From Pseudothauera nasutitermitis (GTDB lineage Bacteria > Pseudomonadota > Gammaproteobacteria > Burkholderiales > Rhodocyclaceae): 64,000 nucleotides of DNA. The position numbers and the translations under genes are program-made. Under the pieces are notes generated by a model. It did not search any database. It had not been told where the DNA came from and saw only the letters and a program-made list of their open reading frames with translations. Location of the stretch: positions 62,001 to 126,000 of the forward strand of contig NZ_SSOC01000005.1 in assembly GCF_004801295.1 (NCBI RefSeq), written 5' to 3'. Positions 41,844 through 52,407 of this stretch are shown one piece after another. Within the stretch, counting starts at the first letter, position 1; each line of letters begins with the position of its first letter.

Positions 41844-43496
41844 ATGGCCGAACTCGCCACCGTCTCCGTGCTCGTCATCGACGCCAATCCCGGCATGCGT
41901 ACCCAGCTGCGCGCCATGCTGGGCAGCTTCGGCGTCAACGGCGTGCAGTTCGCGGTCAGCGCCGCCAACGCGGTGCGCAAGCTGCGCGGCGCGCGTTTCG
42001 ACATCGTGCTGTGCGAATTCAACCTCGGCGACGGCCAGGACGGCCAGCATCTGCTCGAAGACCTGCGCAGCCAGGAAATCATCCCGCTGTCCACGCTGTT
42101 CATCATGGTCACCACCGAGCGCAACTACGAGCGCGTGGTGGGCACCGCCGAACTGGCGCCCAACGACTACGTGCTCAAGCCGCTTGCCGCGCATGCCCTG
42201 CGCGAGCGCCTGCAGCGCGCACTCGACAAGCGCGAGATATTCCTGCCCGCCTACCTCCGCGTCGAGATCGGCGACCCGCTGGGCGCGGTGGAACTGCTGC
42301 GCCAGGCCGAGGCCGACCAGCCGCGCTACCTCACCGACCTGCTGCGCCTGCAGGCTGAACTGCTGCTCGCCACCGGCCACACCGACGATGCCCAGAAGAC
42401 CTACCGCCGCGCGCTCGGCGAAAAGGATCTGCCCTGGGCGCAGCTCGGCCTCGCACGCATCCTGTTCCTGCGCAAGCAGCACGGCGAGGCGGAGGAGATG
42501 ATCGCCACGCTGGTGGCCGAACGCGAGCACTACATCGACGCCTACGACCTGCTGGCGCGCTGCCGCGAGGAAGACGGCCGCCTCGAGCTGGCGCGCGACG
42601 CCTTGCTGGCCGCCAGCGCGCGCTCGCCGCACCGCGTCTCCCGCCTGCGCCATCTCGGCGAGGTGTCCTTCCAGCTCGGCGAACACGAACGCGCCGAACG
42701 CGTGCTCGCCGAAGTGGTGCGCAAGGGCAAGGTCTCCGGCTTCCGCGAACCGGAGGATCACGTCCGCCTGCTGCAGGTCCAGCTTGCCCAGGGACGCGAC
42801 GAAGCCGCGCGCGCCACCATCCGCGATCTCGACAACAGCATGGGCGGCCACCCCAAGGCATCGACCTGCGCCGCGCTGGCGCGCGGCCTGTACTACGCCG
42901 CCGACGGCGAGGACGAACAGGCCCGCGAGGCGCTGCGCACCAGCGCGCTGGCCGCCAGCGCGGATGGCGGGCTGCTGTCCGCCACCCTCAAGCAGGAATT
43001 GCTCAAGGCCTGCTTCGACAACGATCTGGAAACCGAAGGCAGCGAACTGGTGCTCGACATCCTGCGCAACGCCGCCGACGAACGCACGCTGGAGATCACC
43101 CGCGGCGCACTGCGCATGCGCGGCCGCGAGATGCTGGCCGAGGAGCTGGAGGAACGCACCCGCGAGGAAGTGCGCGGCCTGATCGCGCGCGGCGCGGCCA
43201 AGGCCAAGGCCGGCGACTACGACGGCGCGGTGAGCGAGATGATGAGCGCCGCGCGGCGCATGCCCGGCAACCCGCATGTGCTGTTCAACGCCGCGCTGGC
43301 CTTGCTGCGCCATATCGAACACCGTGGCTGGAACGAGCGTTTCGCCACGCAGGCCAGCACGCTGATCTCCCGCGCGCGCCGCTTCGATCCGGCCAGCCCC
43401 CGGCTGGCGGCCATTTCCGGCCTGCTGCACAGCCTGTTCAAGAAGTTCTCCATTGCCCCGCGCGGTGAAGGCCGGCGCCGCGGCATCGCCGTCTGA
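41844..43496 (+). CDS. Response-regulator receiver/TPR protein with Glu at the phospho-site
   Basis: The 550-residue protein begins with a CheY-like receiver (residues about 8-125): acidic DAN near the start, IVLCEFNLGDGQDG around residue 58 and a K in YVLKPL. The canonical acceptor Asp is Glu58 in this protein. The remaining ~420 residues are tetratricopeptide repeats (for example LRLQAELLLATGHTDDAQKTYRRAL). Proteins of this build are common orphan regulators in beta- and gammaproteobacteria. Glu can mimic phosphorylated Asp, so it may be locked or non-phosphorylatable; this is inference. No kinase is adjacent. Confidence 0.87.
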   Translation: MAELATVSVLVIDANPGMRTQLRAMLGSFGVNGVQFAVSAANAVRKLRGARFDIVLCEFNLGDGQDGQHLLEDLRSQEIIPLSTLFIMVTTERNYERVVGTAELAPNDYVLKPLAAHALRERLQRALDKREIFLPAYLRVEIGDPLGAVELLRQAEADQPRYLTDLLRLQAELLLATGHTDDAQKTYRRALGEKDLPWAQLGLARILFLRKQHGEAEEMIATLVAEREHYIDAYDLLARCREEDGRLELARDALLAASARSPHRVSRLRHLGEVSFQLGEHERAERVLAEVVRKGKVSGFREPEDHVRLLQVQLAQGRDEAARATIRDLDNSMGGHPKASTCAALARGLYYAADGEDEQAREALRTSALAASADGGLLSATLKQELLKACFDNDLETEGSELVLDILRNAADERTLEITRGALRMRGREMLAEELEERTREEVRGLIARGAAKAKAGDYDGAVSEMMSAARRMPGNPHVLFNAALALLRHIEHRGWNERFATQASTLISRARRFDPASPRLAAISGLLHSLFKKFSIAPRGEGRRRGIAV

Positions 43497-43522
43497 ACCC
43501 AGCCCGGCAGCGTCCGCAGCCC

Positions 43523-43894
43523 ATGTCCGCCCGGCGCATCCTGCTCACCCTGCTGCTGCCGGCCGCCGTATGGCTCGGCGGCTGCGCACCGGCCGGCGGC
43601 GACGCCGGCCTCCAGGCCACGGCCCTGCCGCCCGAGGCGCTCGCCACCCTGGCGCTGATCGACGCCGGCGGGCCCTTCCCCTACCGCAAGGACGGCACCG
43701 TCTTCCAGAATCGCGAAGGCCTGCTGCCCGAACGCCCGCGCGGCTACTACCGCGAATACACCGTGCCCACGCCGGGCGCGCGCGATCGCGGCGCGCGGCG
43801 CATCGTCACTGGCGGCCGCCCGCCCGAGGTGTATTACTACACCGCCGACCACTACCGCAGCTTCCGCCGCATCGACACCGCGCCCACGCCATGA
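43523..43894 (+). CDS. Barnase-type guanyl-specific ribonuclease (secreted lipoprotein-like)
   Basis: The 123-residue protein has a signal peptide with a lipobox-like LGGC (about residue 21) and a C-terminal ribonuclease N1/T1 domain. The catalytic residues of barnase have matches: Glu78 in YYREYT, Arg93 in RRIVTG and His110 in TADHYRSF. The domain looks active. The downstream barstar gene starts inside its stop codon (ATGA). It may be a toxin or a scavenging extracellular RNase. Confidence 0.9.
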   Translation: MSARRILLTLLLPAAVWLGGCAPAGGDAGLQATALPPEALATLALIDAGGPFPYRKDGTVFQNREGLLPERPRGYYREYTVPTPGARDRGARRIVTGGRPPEVYYYTADHYRSFRRIDTAPTP

Positions 43895-44289
43895 CCGCCA
43901 CTCCCCTGTCCTTTCTGCCGGGCGTGCATGCGCCCCCCGTGTCCGACGTGGCGGCACTGCTGGAAGCCGCGCAGGCGATCGGCGCCCGCGTGGCGCGTGT
44001 CGATCTGTCCGCCGTCGCGGACAAGGCCGGCCTGCTCGACGCACTGGCCGCGGCGCTGGATTTTCCCGGCTGGTTCGGGCGCAACTGGGATGCGCTGGCC
44101 GACTGCCTGGGCGACCTGTCCTGGGTAGACGCGGCGCAGGTGGTGGTGCTGCTCGAACATGCCGAAACCCTGCGCGGCGCGGCGCCGGACGACTACGCCA
44201 CGCTGCTGGAGATCTGCGCCGAGGCGGCCGATGCACTGGCCGGCGAGGGCCGTGTGCTGGCGGTGTTCACCGTGCCATCCGGGCACTGA
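43891..44289 (+). CDS. Barstar-family ribonuclease inhibitor
   Basis: The 132-residue cytoplasmic protein has the barstar hallmark FPGWFGRNWDALADCL in the middle and a helical acidic surface around it. Barstar binds and blocks barnase before secretion. The ATG at 43891 overlaps the RNase stop by 4 bp, so they are co-translated. The longer open frame upstream overlaps the RNase gene and is not used. Confidence 0.9.
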   Translation: MTATPLSFLPGVHAPPVSDVAALLEAAQAIGARVARVDLSAVADKAGLLDALAAALDFPGWFGRNWDALADCLGDLSWVDAAQVVVLLEHAETLRGAAPDDYATLLEICAEAADALAGEGRVLAVFTVPSGH

Positions 44290-44331
44290 GCAAGCACCGC
44301 CCCGCCGCCGGGCGGGACGCGCGTCCGGGTG

Positions 44332-44360
44332 CTTGAAATCCATCCGGGCACACCCATCTT
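44332..44360 (+). promoter_or_regulatory. Sigma-32 promoter of hsp20
   Basis: CTTGAAA (44332-44338), 14 bp, then CCCATCTT (44353-44360) match the RpoH consensus closely. The hsp20 ATG is 52 bp further on. Confidence 0.85.
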
Positions 44361-44411
44361 GGTTGCACGGGCGGACAGCACCGCCCATTCACCGACCAAG
44401 GAGAATGCATC

Positions 44412-44828
44412 ATGGCCAACATCATCAGCCGCGATCCGTTCGAAGATATTCTGCGCGGCTTCTTCGTCCGCCCGGTCGAATTCGGCAACACGCCGGCCGA
44501 GGCTCCGCAGATGCGTGTGGACGTGCGTGAGCACAACGACGGCTACCAGGTACACGCCGAACTGCCGGGCGTGGGCAAGGAAGACATCCACGTCAGCATC
44601 GACGGCGCGGTGGTGTCGATCAGCGCCGAGCGCAAGCAGGAAAAGGAAGTGAAAGAAGGCGAACGCGTGCTGCGCACCGAACGCTACTTCGGCAAGGTTT
44701 CGCGCAGCTTCCAGCTCGGTCAGGAAATCGACGAGGAACGCGCCAGCGCACGCTTCCAGGATGGCGTGCTGGAACTCGACCTGCCCAAGAAGCAGGCCGC
44801 GCAGGCCAAGCGCCTGAGCATCCGGTAA
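44412..44828 (+). CDS. Hsp20 small heat-shock protein
   Basis: Small heat-shock proteins hold unfolding proteins in a refoldable state. The 138-residue product has an alpha-crystallin domain (about residues 35-125) with VHAELPGVGKEDI and the conserved G-x-L motif in DGVLELDLPKK. Its C-terminal SIR residues stand in for the I-x-I motif. An AAGGAG site precedes the ATG. A sigma-32 promoter and a terminator frame it as a single-gene unit. Confidence 0.95.
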   Translation: MANIISRDPFEDILRGFFVRPVEFGNTPAEAPQMRVDVREHNDGYQVHAELPGVGKEDIHVSIDGAVVSISAERKQEKEVKEGERVLRTERYFGKVSRSFQLGQEIDEERASARFQDGVLELDLPKKQAAQAKRLSIR

Positions 44829-44846
44829 GCGTCCCCGTCCGTCGAC

Positions 44847-44877
44847 AGGCCCGCCGGCTTCCCCAGCGGGCCTTTTT
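44847..44877 (+). terminator. Rho-independent terminator of hsp20
   Basis: AGGCCCGC pairs with GCGGGCCT and is followed by a run of five T. It lies just before the convergent glutathione peroxidase gene. Confidence 0.85.
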
Positions 44878-44880
44878 CCC

Positions 44881-45432
44881 TCATCGGCCTTCCAGCAGCG
44901 CGGCCTCGACGGCCCCCACCAGTTTGCTGTCGTCCGGCAAGGTATCCGGCGCAAAGCGGCGCAGTACCCGCCCGTCCCGCCCGATCAGGAATTTCTCGAA
45001 ATTCCACAGCACCTCCGGGCTGGGCTGCGGATCGATGCCGTGCTCTTTCAGCCCCGCCTCCATGGCGGCCCGCCCTTCCGCTTCCGGCAATGCCTGTGTC
45101 AGCCAGGCGTAGAGCGGATGCTTATCCGGCCCAGTGACCACCAGCTTGCTGTAGAGCGGAAATTCGACCCCATACGTAGCCGTGCAGAATGCCTGGATTT
45201 CGCTGTCGCTGCCCGGTTCCTGCCCGGCAAAATCATTCGCGGGAAAACCCAGCACCGCGAAACCCCGCTCCCGGTAGCGTTCGTGCAATTGCACCAGCCC
45301 CGCGTACTGGGACGTCAGCCCGCACCGGGAGGCTACGTTGACGATGAGCAGAACCGAACCTCTGTAGGTTTCCAGCGTGGAATCGGTTCCATCGATCCGG
45401 CGCACTGGAATGGCATGAATGTTCTTTTCCAT
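44881..45432 (-). CDS. Glutathione peroxidase (Cys type)
   Basis: The enzyme reduces peroxides with glutathione or thioredoxin. The 183-residue protein has the catalytic site NVASRCGLTSQY, where Cys replaces selenocysteine. The conserved Gln in GFPANDFAGQEP and the Trp in VLWNFEKFL complete the triad. The BtuE-like family is the closest description. It shares its direction with the small membrane-protein gene 36 bp upstream. Confidence 0.93.
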   Translation of the reverse strand: MEKNIHAIPVRRIDGTDSTLETYRGSVLLIVNVASRCGLTSQYAGLVQLHERYRERGFAVLGFPANDFAGQEPGSDSEIQAFCTATYGVEFPLYSKLVVTGPDKHPLYAWLTQALPEAEGRAAMEAGLKEHGIDPQPSPEVLWNFEKFLIGRDGRVLRRFAPDTLPDDSKLVGAVEAALLEGR

Positions 45433-45468
45433 GGAAAACTCCGATGAACAACCGCACTGCGGAATCCG

Positions 45469-45849
45469 TCAGATGGGCTTGGCCGCCATCACATACGCCG
45501 CCAGCAGCAAGGCCAGGTTCTGCAGGATCAGGGCGGTCTTCGGCACCGCCTTCCGCCCGGACATGAGCGTGCGCCAGGCAGCGCCGGCCGCCAGCCCATG
45601 GCCGATGAAGGCCACCAGGCCGATATAGGGGAACAGCATCAGTTTCCACGGGCCGACCAGCGTCACCAGCAGGCCGCTCAGCCCCGCAAGGCCGGCAGCG
45701 GCCTGGTCCAGGATGTAAAACACCCGCACCTTGCCGGGCTGCCCACCCGGTGCGGACGCGGCTCGCCAGGCGGCCAGGGTCCAGACGAAGGCCAGCAGCA
45801 GTGAAAGGACTGCGGTGGCGAGGTGAATGTGCTTGAAGGCAAGGTACAT
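45469..45849 (-). CDS. SirB2-like small membrane protein
   Basis: The 126-residue protein has four hydrophobic segments and a first-segment pattern MYLAFKHIHLATAVLSLLLAF like SirB2-family proteins. Function is unknown. The ATG at 45849 is chosen over one at 45882, which adds a charged stretch. It is upstream of and probably co-transcribed with the peroxidase gene. Confidence 0.72.
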   Translation of the reverse strand: MYLAFKHIHLATAVLSLLLAFVWTLAAWRAASAPGGQPGKVRVFYILDQAAAGLAGLSGLLVTLVGPWKLMLFPYIGLVAFIGHGLAAGAAWRTLMSGRKAVPKTALILQNLALLLAAYVMAAKPI

Positions 45850-45964
45850 GGATCGTGCGTCTCCACGGCAACGGGTTTCCACCCACTCTGCCAGACCGGA
45901 AACCTATCCGATCGGCGACATGAAAAATCAGGAACACACTATATTTCCCATGAAATACGCGATC

Positions 45965-45992
45965 TTGTAGAATTCGCCAGAGTTCATATACG
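45965..45992 (+). promoter_or_regulatory. Candidate promoter of the AraC-family gene
   Basis: TTGTAG, a 16-bp spacer and TATACG lie in the AT-richer divergent gap. The ATG at 46005 would be only about 5 bp downstream of the expected transcription start, so the mRNA could be nearly leaderless. Confidence 0.4.
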
Positions 45993-46004
45993 ATCGGCCA
46001 AAAA

Positions 46005-47791
<1,787 letters not shown>

Positions 47792-47827
47792 GCCGCCGGA
47801 CCGCTCCCCCGGACCGCGCGCTCTCCG

Positions 47828-49987
47828 ATGGCCGCCGCGTCCGCTCCGCTGAACCGCTGGCACACGCTGCTGGCGGTGCTGATCGCCTACGGCTCGCTGT
47901 ATCCGTTCGACTTCGTCCTGCCCGCGCAGCCGCTCGATGCGCTGCGCGGCATGCTCGACGACGCCGCGCTGTGGTCCAACCGGGGCGACGTGCTCGGCAA
48001 CATCCTGCTGTTCCTGCCCTGGGGGCTGGCCACCGGCTGGCCCCGCCCGCCGCGCGCCGCCGCGCTCGCCGCCAGCGTGCTGGCCGGACTGGTGCTGGCG
48101 GCCATCCTGCAGATCCTGCAGCTCACCCTGCCCAGCCGCGACGCGGCGCTCTCCGACGTGCTGTGGAACGGCGTGGGCCTGCTGCTCGGCCAGTTTCTCC
48201 TTGCCCCGCGCGTGGGCATGGCATGGCAGGGCACGCGGGCCGCCGCACTGCTGCCGTGGGCGCTGGTCGCCCTGTGGGTCGCCGCCCAGGCCCTGCCCTT
48301 CGTCCCCAGCCTGGATCTGTCCCTGCTGCGCGAGCACCTGCGTGCCTTCTTCGCGCCACGGCCGCTCGCGCCCGGCGTGCTCGCCGTTGCCTTCGGCAGC
48401 GTGCTCGCCCTCGGCCACCTGGCCCACGCGGCGCTGCCCGCGTATCGCGTGGCCACGGCGCTGGCGCTGCTCCTGCCGGCGGTGCTGCTGGCCCGCCTGT
48501 CCATTGCCGGCGGCGCCCCGCACTGGCACGAGGCCGCCGCGCTGACCGCCGGCTGGGTGGCCGTGGCGCTCTTGCGCGACCCGCGCAGACTGGCGCCGGC
48601 CGCCTTCGCCGTGCTGCTCGCCGGGCTCACCCTGAACGGCCTCGCGCCCTACCGCCTGGGCGGCCCGCCGGGCGCCTTCAATTGGCTGCCTTTCGCCGGC
48701 CATCTGCACGGCAACATGCTCGCCAACCTGCGCGAACTGCTCGACACCGCCTGGGTCTGCGCCGCGCTGCTGTGGCTGGCGCATGCCATGGGCGCGCGCC
48801 TGGCCGGCGTGGGCGCCTTCCTGGTCGCCTGGGTGCTCGGGCTGGAAATCGTCCAGCTCTGGCTGCCCGGACGCAGCGCGGACCTGACCCCGGCCCTGAT
48901 CGTGCTGCTGGTCGCCCTGCCCACCATCCACCTGCTGCGCGACAGCCCGCCACCGCGCGCCGATCTGCCGGCGCCGCTGCTGCGCCCGCGGGTACCCTCC
49001 GACCAGCCGCCGGCGGCCCGGGTCGAGCGCAGGCGGGCGCTGCTGTGGGCCGCGCTGGCCTGGCTGGCCGCCAGCGCCGCCCTGGTCTGGCTGATCCGTC
49101 AGCCCGGCACGCCGTACAACGTGCGCGAGCTCTTCCTCGGCAACGGCCACCCGGCCGCCATCGCGCTGTTCGCCCTGGTGCTGCCCTGGCTGGGCGCCGG
49201 CCCGCGCCTGGCGCTCGACCAGGCCACGCGCTGGCGCGCCGGGGCGCTGCTCCTGCCCGTCCTGCTGTGCGCGGCCGGGCTGGCCACCCTGCTGATGCTC
49301 GCCGGCAGCGTCACCGCCGAAAGCCTGGACGACATCGCCGGCAGCAACAACCGCTACTGGTGGGTCACCGAACGGGAGGTCTGGGGGCCGTGGTGGGCGA
49401 CGCTGTTCCGCGAAACCCTGAGCGCGGAGCGGGTCGCTCCCATCGAGCGCGCGGCGCGCTTCCTTGCCCTGTACTTTCCTCCCGCCGCGCTGCTGGCGCT
49501 GGCCCTGGCAGCCTTCGACCTGCGCCTGCCACCGCGCCGCCTGGCCCTGCTCGCAGTGCCGCTGCTGCCCCTGCTGTGGCTGGCCAGGAAGGTCGCCTTC
49601 GACTGGTCGTCCACCGACAATCTCAACGAGCTGATCGCCCCGGTCGACGCCCTCGGGCTGCGCGGCGGCGTGTATCTGTACCTGCTGCTGGCCCTGTTGT
49701 GCGTGCATGTCGCGCTGCTCGCCGGCGCGCGCCGGCGCCCCTGGCCGGCCGTGCTGTGCACGCTGGCCGCGCTGCCGCTGTCGTGGTGGCTGCTCAATCA
49801 GGGGCTAGCGACGGAAGTGCACAAGTACGGGCTGGTGTATTCCGGCGCACAGTTCCTGCTCGGCGCCGACCGCCAGGCGCTGCCCGGCGACAGTGCCCTG
49901 CTGATACGCTGGCTGGCGCTGTACCTGGCCGGCACAGCCTTGCTGGCCGCCGGTGCGGCGCTGGCGCGCCGTTCCCCGCCTAATTGA
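47828..49987 (+). CDS. VanZ-family polytopic membrane protein
   Basis: The 719-residue protein has an N-terminal VanZ-like domain (LIAYGSLYPFDF...LGNILLFLPWG) and a second VanZ-like unit near residues 280-380, with more than ten membrane segments in all. VanZ function is poorly understood. It overlaps the downstream convergent TPR gene by 8 bp at the 3' end. The neighbouring exosortase-associated genes suggest, but do not prove, a role in envelope polysaccharide. Confidence 0.82.
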   Translation: MAAASAPLNRWHTLLAVLIAYGSLYPFDFVLPAQPLDALRGMLDDAALWSNRGDVLGNILLFLPWGLATGWPRPPRAAALAASVLAGLVLAAILQILQLTLPSRDAALSDVLWNGVGLLLGQFLLAPRVGMAWQGTRAAALLPWALVALWVAAQALPFVPSLDLSLLREHLRAFFAPRPLAPGVLAVAFGSVLALGHLAHAALPAYRVATALALLLPAVLLARLSIAGGAPHWHEAAALTAGWVAVALLRDPRRLAPAAFAVLLAGLTLNGLAPYRLGGPPGAFNWLPFAGHLHGNMLANLRELLDTAWVCAALLWLAHAMGARLAGVGAFLVAWVLGLEIVQLWLPGRSADLTPALIVLLVALPTIHLLRDSPPPRADLPAPLLRPRVPSDQPPAARVERRRALLWAALAWLAASAALVWLIRQPGTPYNVRELFLGNGHPAAIALFALVLPWLGAGPRLALDQATRWRAGALLLPVLLCAAGLATLLMLAGSVTAESLDDIAGSNNRYWWVTEREVWGPWWATLFRETLSAERVAPIERAARFLALYFPPAALLALALAAFDLRLPPRRLALLAVPLLPLLWLARKVAFDWSSTDNLNELIAPVDALGLRGGVYLYLLLALLCVHVALLAGARRRPWPAVLCTLAALPLSWWLLNQGLATEVHKYGLVYSGAQFLLGADRQALPGDSALLIRWLALYLAGTALLAAGAALARRSPPN

Positions 49988-50651
49988 CCCCGGTGGTCTC
50001 CACGGCCGGGCGCCATTGCCCGGCACGCTGGAGCTTGTCGCGCAGGCCGGGCAGCGGAAAGCCGCGCGCGTAGGCGCCGTGGGCGCTTTCCAGGGCGCGC
50101 TCGTATTCCTTCAGGTCGAAATAGGCCAGACCCAGGTTGTACAGCGCGTTGGCGTCGGCAGGCGCCAGGGCGCGCGCCTCATCCAGCTTGGTGCGTGCCT
50201 GGGCGGGCTGGCGGGTGCCGATCAGGTACAGGCCGTGGATGATCTTGACCATGGGGTCGTCCGCCGCGTAACGCTCGCCGCGGTCGAACCAGCATTCGAT
50301 GGTGCGCGAGGACTCGCTCGGCCGCGCGCGCTTTTCGCGCAGCGCCAGCTTCATCATCGCCATCAGTGCGCGGTGATGGTTGGGATAGACGTCCAGCGTA
50401 TAGCTCAGATCGCCCCCGGGCCCCATCGAGGTGTTGCCGCCGAGCAGGTTTTCCACGGTCGGCGTGAAATGCACGCGCTCCACGATCGCGCGCTGCTCCG
50501 CGCTGGTCATGCGGTAATCGTAGGGACCGTAGTGGTTCTGGAACGGATTGCCGCAGATCGGCTCACCCAGTTGCTGGGCCATCGCCCCGCCCGACAGGGC
50601 GAGCAGCAGCGCCGGGAGAATCCGGCGGAGCGTATCCGGCATGCACGTCAT
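49980..50651 (-). CDS. Exported TPR protein
   Basis: The 223-residue protein has a signal peptide (cleavage near GAMAQQ) and two C-terminal tetratricopeptide repeats (about residues 150-210; ANALYNLGLAYFDLKEYERAL). The mid-part YPNHHRAL is characteristic of a small conserved family of unknown function. The ATG at 50651 is preceded by AGGGG. It overlaps the 3' end of the hydrolase-1 gene by 89 bp on the same strand. Confidence 0.8.
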   Translation of the reverse strand: MTCMPDTLRRILPALLLALSGGAMAQQLGEPICGNPFQNHYGPYDYRMTSAEQRAIVERVHFTPTVENLLGGNTSMGPGGDLSYTLDVYPNHHRALMAMMKLALREKRARPSESSRTIECWFDRGERYAADDPMVKIIHGLYLIGTRQPAQARTKLDEARALAPADANALYNLGLAYFDLKEYERALESAHGAYARGFPLPGLRDKLQRAGQWRPAVETTGVN

Positions 50652-51558
50652 GTTTTTCCCCTGCTGATCCCTGAGAGTCGGGCAACTGGGCGGAAAGGGT
50701 ACGCAACCAGCAGGCGGTTTGCCGTGCAACTTCATCACGCCAGGGCGCACTGGAAAAGGTGTGGTCGGCCTCCGGCAGGCGATGGATGGCGGAGGGCGGA
50801 TGCAGCGTTCCCCAGGCCGCGCCGGCCAGTACCTGCTCGAACTCCTGCGCGACGTAGTCGCGCCCGCTGAGGATCAGCAGGCGGGGAAGCCCCCCCGTCC
50901 ACAGGGCCGCGAGCATTCTTTCCGGCAAGGGCAGCGCGGCCTGGGCGACGGCGCGCGCCTCTCCCTGCGTGGCCGGCGCGGACCCGCGCAGCTGGGCGAG
51001 ACGCTGGCGGATCTCGCCCAGCGCGCGCCCCAGCGCCACGCCGCCGCCCGCCAGCTTCTTCCAGAAGGCCACGGAGAACAGACGGCGCAGGTAGTAGTGC
51101 CACAGGTAGGTCCTGGCCTCGCCCGCCTCGGTGCGCACCCAGGGGTTGAGCAGCACCAGGCCGGCCACGCGGCGATCCGTCGGCGCGTAGAACGCCGCCG
51201 CGCTCGCCCCGTCGCACAGCCCCCACAACACCACGCCGCGCAATCCCGGCACCCGTTCGTGGAAGGTATCCAGCGCCGCGCGGAGATCGTCGTCGATCTC
51301 CTCGAAACCGCACGCCGCGCCGCTCGAATCGCCCATGCCACGGTAGTCGAAGCGCATGCAGGGGATGCCCTCCCCGGCCAGATGGCGGGCCAGCAGGGCG
51401 AACTGGCGATGGCTGCCCACGCGGTACTGCGGGCCGCCCACGACGATCAGCACGCCCAGCCCAGCGGCCCCGGCAGCCTCGTCGGCGGGCGTGCTGACGA
51501 GGCCGAGCAGGGATTCGCCCCGGCATTCGAAGAAAAAGGCGGACTCCCGCACGCTCAT
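50563..51558 (-). CDS. Exosortase A system-associated hydrolase 1
   Basis: The 331-residue protein is an alpha/beta hydrolase of the exosortase-A-linked type 1 group. The nucleophile elbow reads GLCDG, a Cys in place of the usual Ser, as known for the group. The DYRGMGDS segment and a C-terminal His region (EADHTFSS) complete the fold. The ATG at 51558 overlaps the stop of hydrolase 2. It is longer than usual: about 45 residues beyond the fold run into the TPR gene, so the 3' end may have drifted. Confidence 0.87.
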   Translation of the reverse strand: MSVRESAFFFECRGESLLGLVSTPADEAAGAAGLGVLIVVGGPQYRVGSHRQFALLARHLAGEGIPCMRFDYRGMGDSSGAACGFEEIDDDLRAALDTFHERVPGLRGVVLWGLCDGASAAAFYAPTDRRVAGLVLLNPWVRTEAGEARTYLWHYYLRRLFSVAFWKKLAGGGVALGRALGEIRQRLAQLRGSAPATQGEARAVAQAALPLPERMLAALWTGGLPRLLILSGRDYVAQEFEQVLAGAAWGTLHPPSAIHRLPEADHTFSSAPWRDEVARQTACWLRTLSAQLPDSQGSAGEKHDVHAGYAPPDSPGAAARPVGRGDGPATG

Positions 51559-52406
51559 GCCCGCAACCCGTTCAGCGCGTCGAGGGAATGGTCCACCAAG
51601 GCCGGCGGCGCCTCGATCTCCTGCGTCTGCCAGAATGCCGCGCCCGGCACGACATGGCCCTGCACGGCCACGCCGGCCGCTTCCAGCCTGCCGCGCAGGG
51701 CGAGCAGGGCCGGGCTGAGTTCGGTACGCCCTTCGGCGCCCATTTCCAGCAGCACGACGGGGCTGATGTACCCAGCCGGCAGTTCGAAGGCGCTGGTTTC
51801 CATGCCGCGCGCCAACAGGGGAGACAAGGTATAGCCGGCGATCTCCACGCACTCGCCGCGTTCCAGCCCGGCGCGCACCGCCTTCATCGATGCCTGCGCG
51901 TCGGCTTCCGCCAGCATGTCCGCGGCTCCCCGCAGGCGCAGGAACTGGGTGAGATGCTGCCGGCCGCCGGACACGGGCTGCCACAGCAGCAGGGCCGGGG
52001 CTTCCGCCGAGGCGCGCAGCCAGTCCGCCGCCAGCAGGCTGCCCGCGCGCAGGGACCAGACCACGCGTATGCCGCCGGCGCGCGCGCACAGCCAGTCCCA
52101 GGCCAGTTGGAGATCGTCGAGCCAGTCCTGCCAGCGGGCTTCCGCCAGTTCGCCCTCGCTGTCGCCGCAGCCCATCAGGTCGGGCTGCAACACCAGCCAG
52201 CCCCGCGCGGCGAAGGCACGCGCGGCCAGCGCGGCCATGCGCCGCGACTTGTTCATTTCCTCGGCGAACGGGGGAGCGTAGAGAATGGTGCCCAGCGCTT
52301 GACCGGGCGGCCGGCTGGCAATGCAGAAACGCCGGCCGCGGGGGGAATCGAGGAAAAAGGCTTCGCGCGCGATCTCCACGATATCCGGCCTATGGGGCTG
52401 GCACAC
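51555..52406 (-). CDS. Exosortase A system-associated hydrolase 2
   Basis: The 283-residue protein is the type 2 alpha/beta hydrolase of exosortase-A loci. The oxyanion region YAPPFAEEMNKSRR and DLMGCGDS are clear. At the elbow it reads SLRAG, so an Arg stands where the nucleophile would be; as far as is recalled this is a group feature. The enzyme may be inactive in the classical sense or use another residue. It lies between the acyl carrier protein and hydrolase 1. Confidence 0.87.
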   Translation of the reverse strand: MCQPHRPDIVEIAREAFFLDSPRGRRFCIASRPPGQALGTILYAPPFAEEMNKSRRMAALAARAFAARGWLVLQPDLMGCGDSEGELAEARWQDWLDDLQLAWDWLCARAGGIRVVWSLRAGSLLAADWLRASAEAPALLLWQPVSGGRQHLTQFLRLRGAADMLAEADAQASMKAVRAGLERGECVEIAGYTLSPLLARGMETSAFELPAGYISPVVLLEMGAEGRTELSPALLALRGRLEAAGVAVQGHVVPGAAFWQTQEIEAPPALVDHSLDALNGLRA

Positions 52407-52407
52407 C

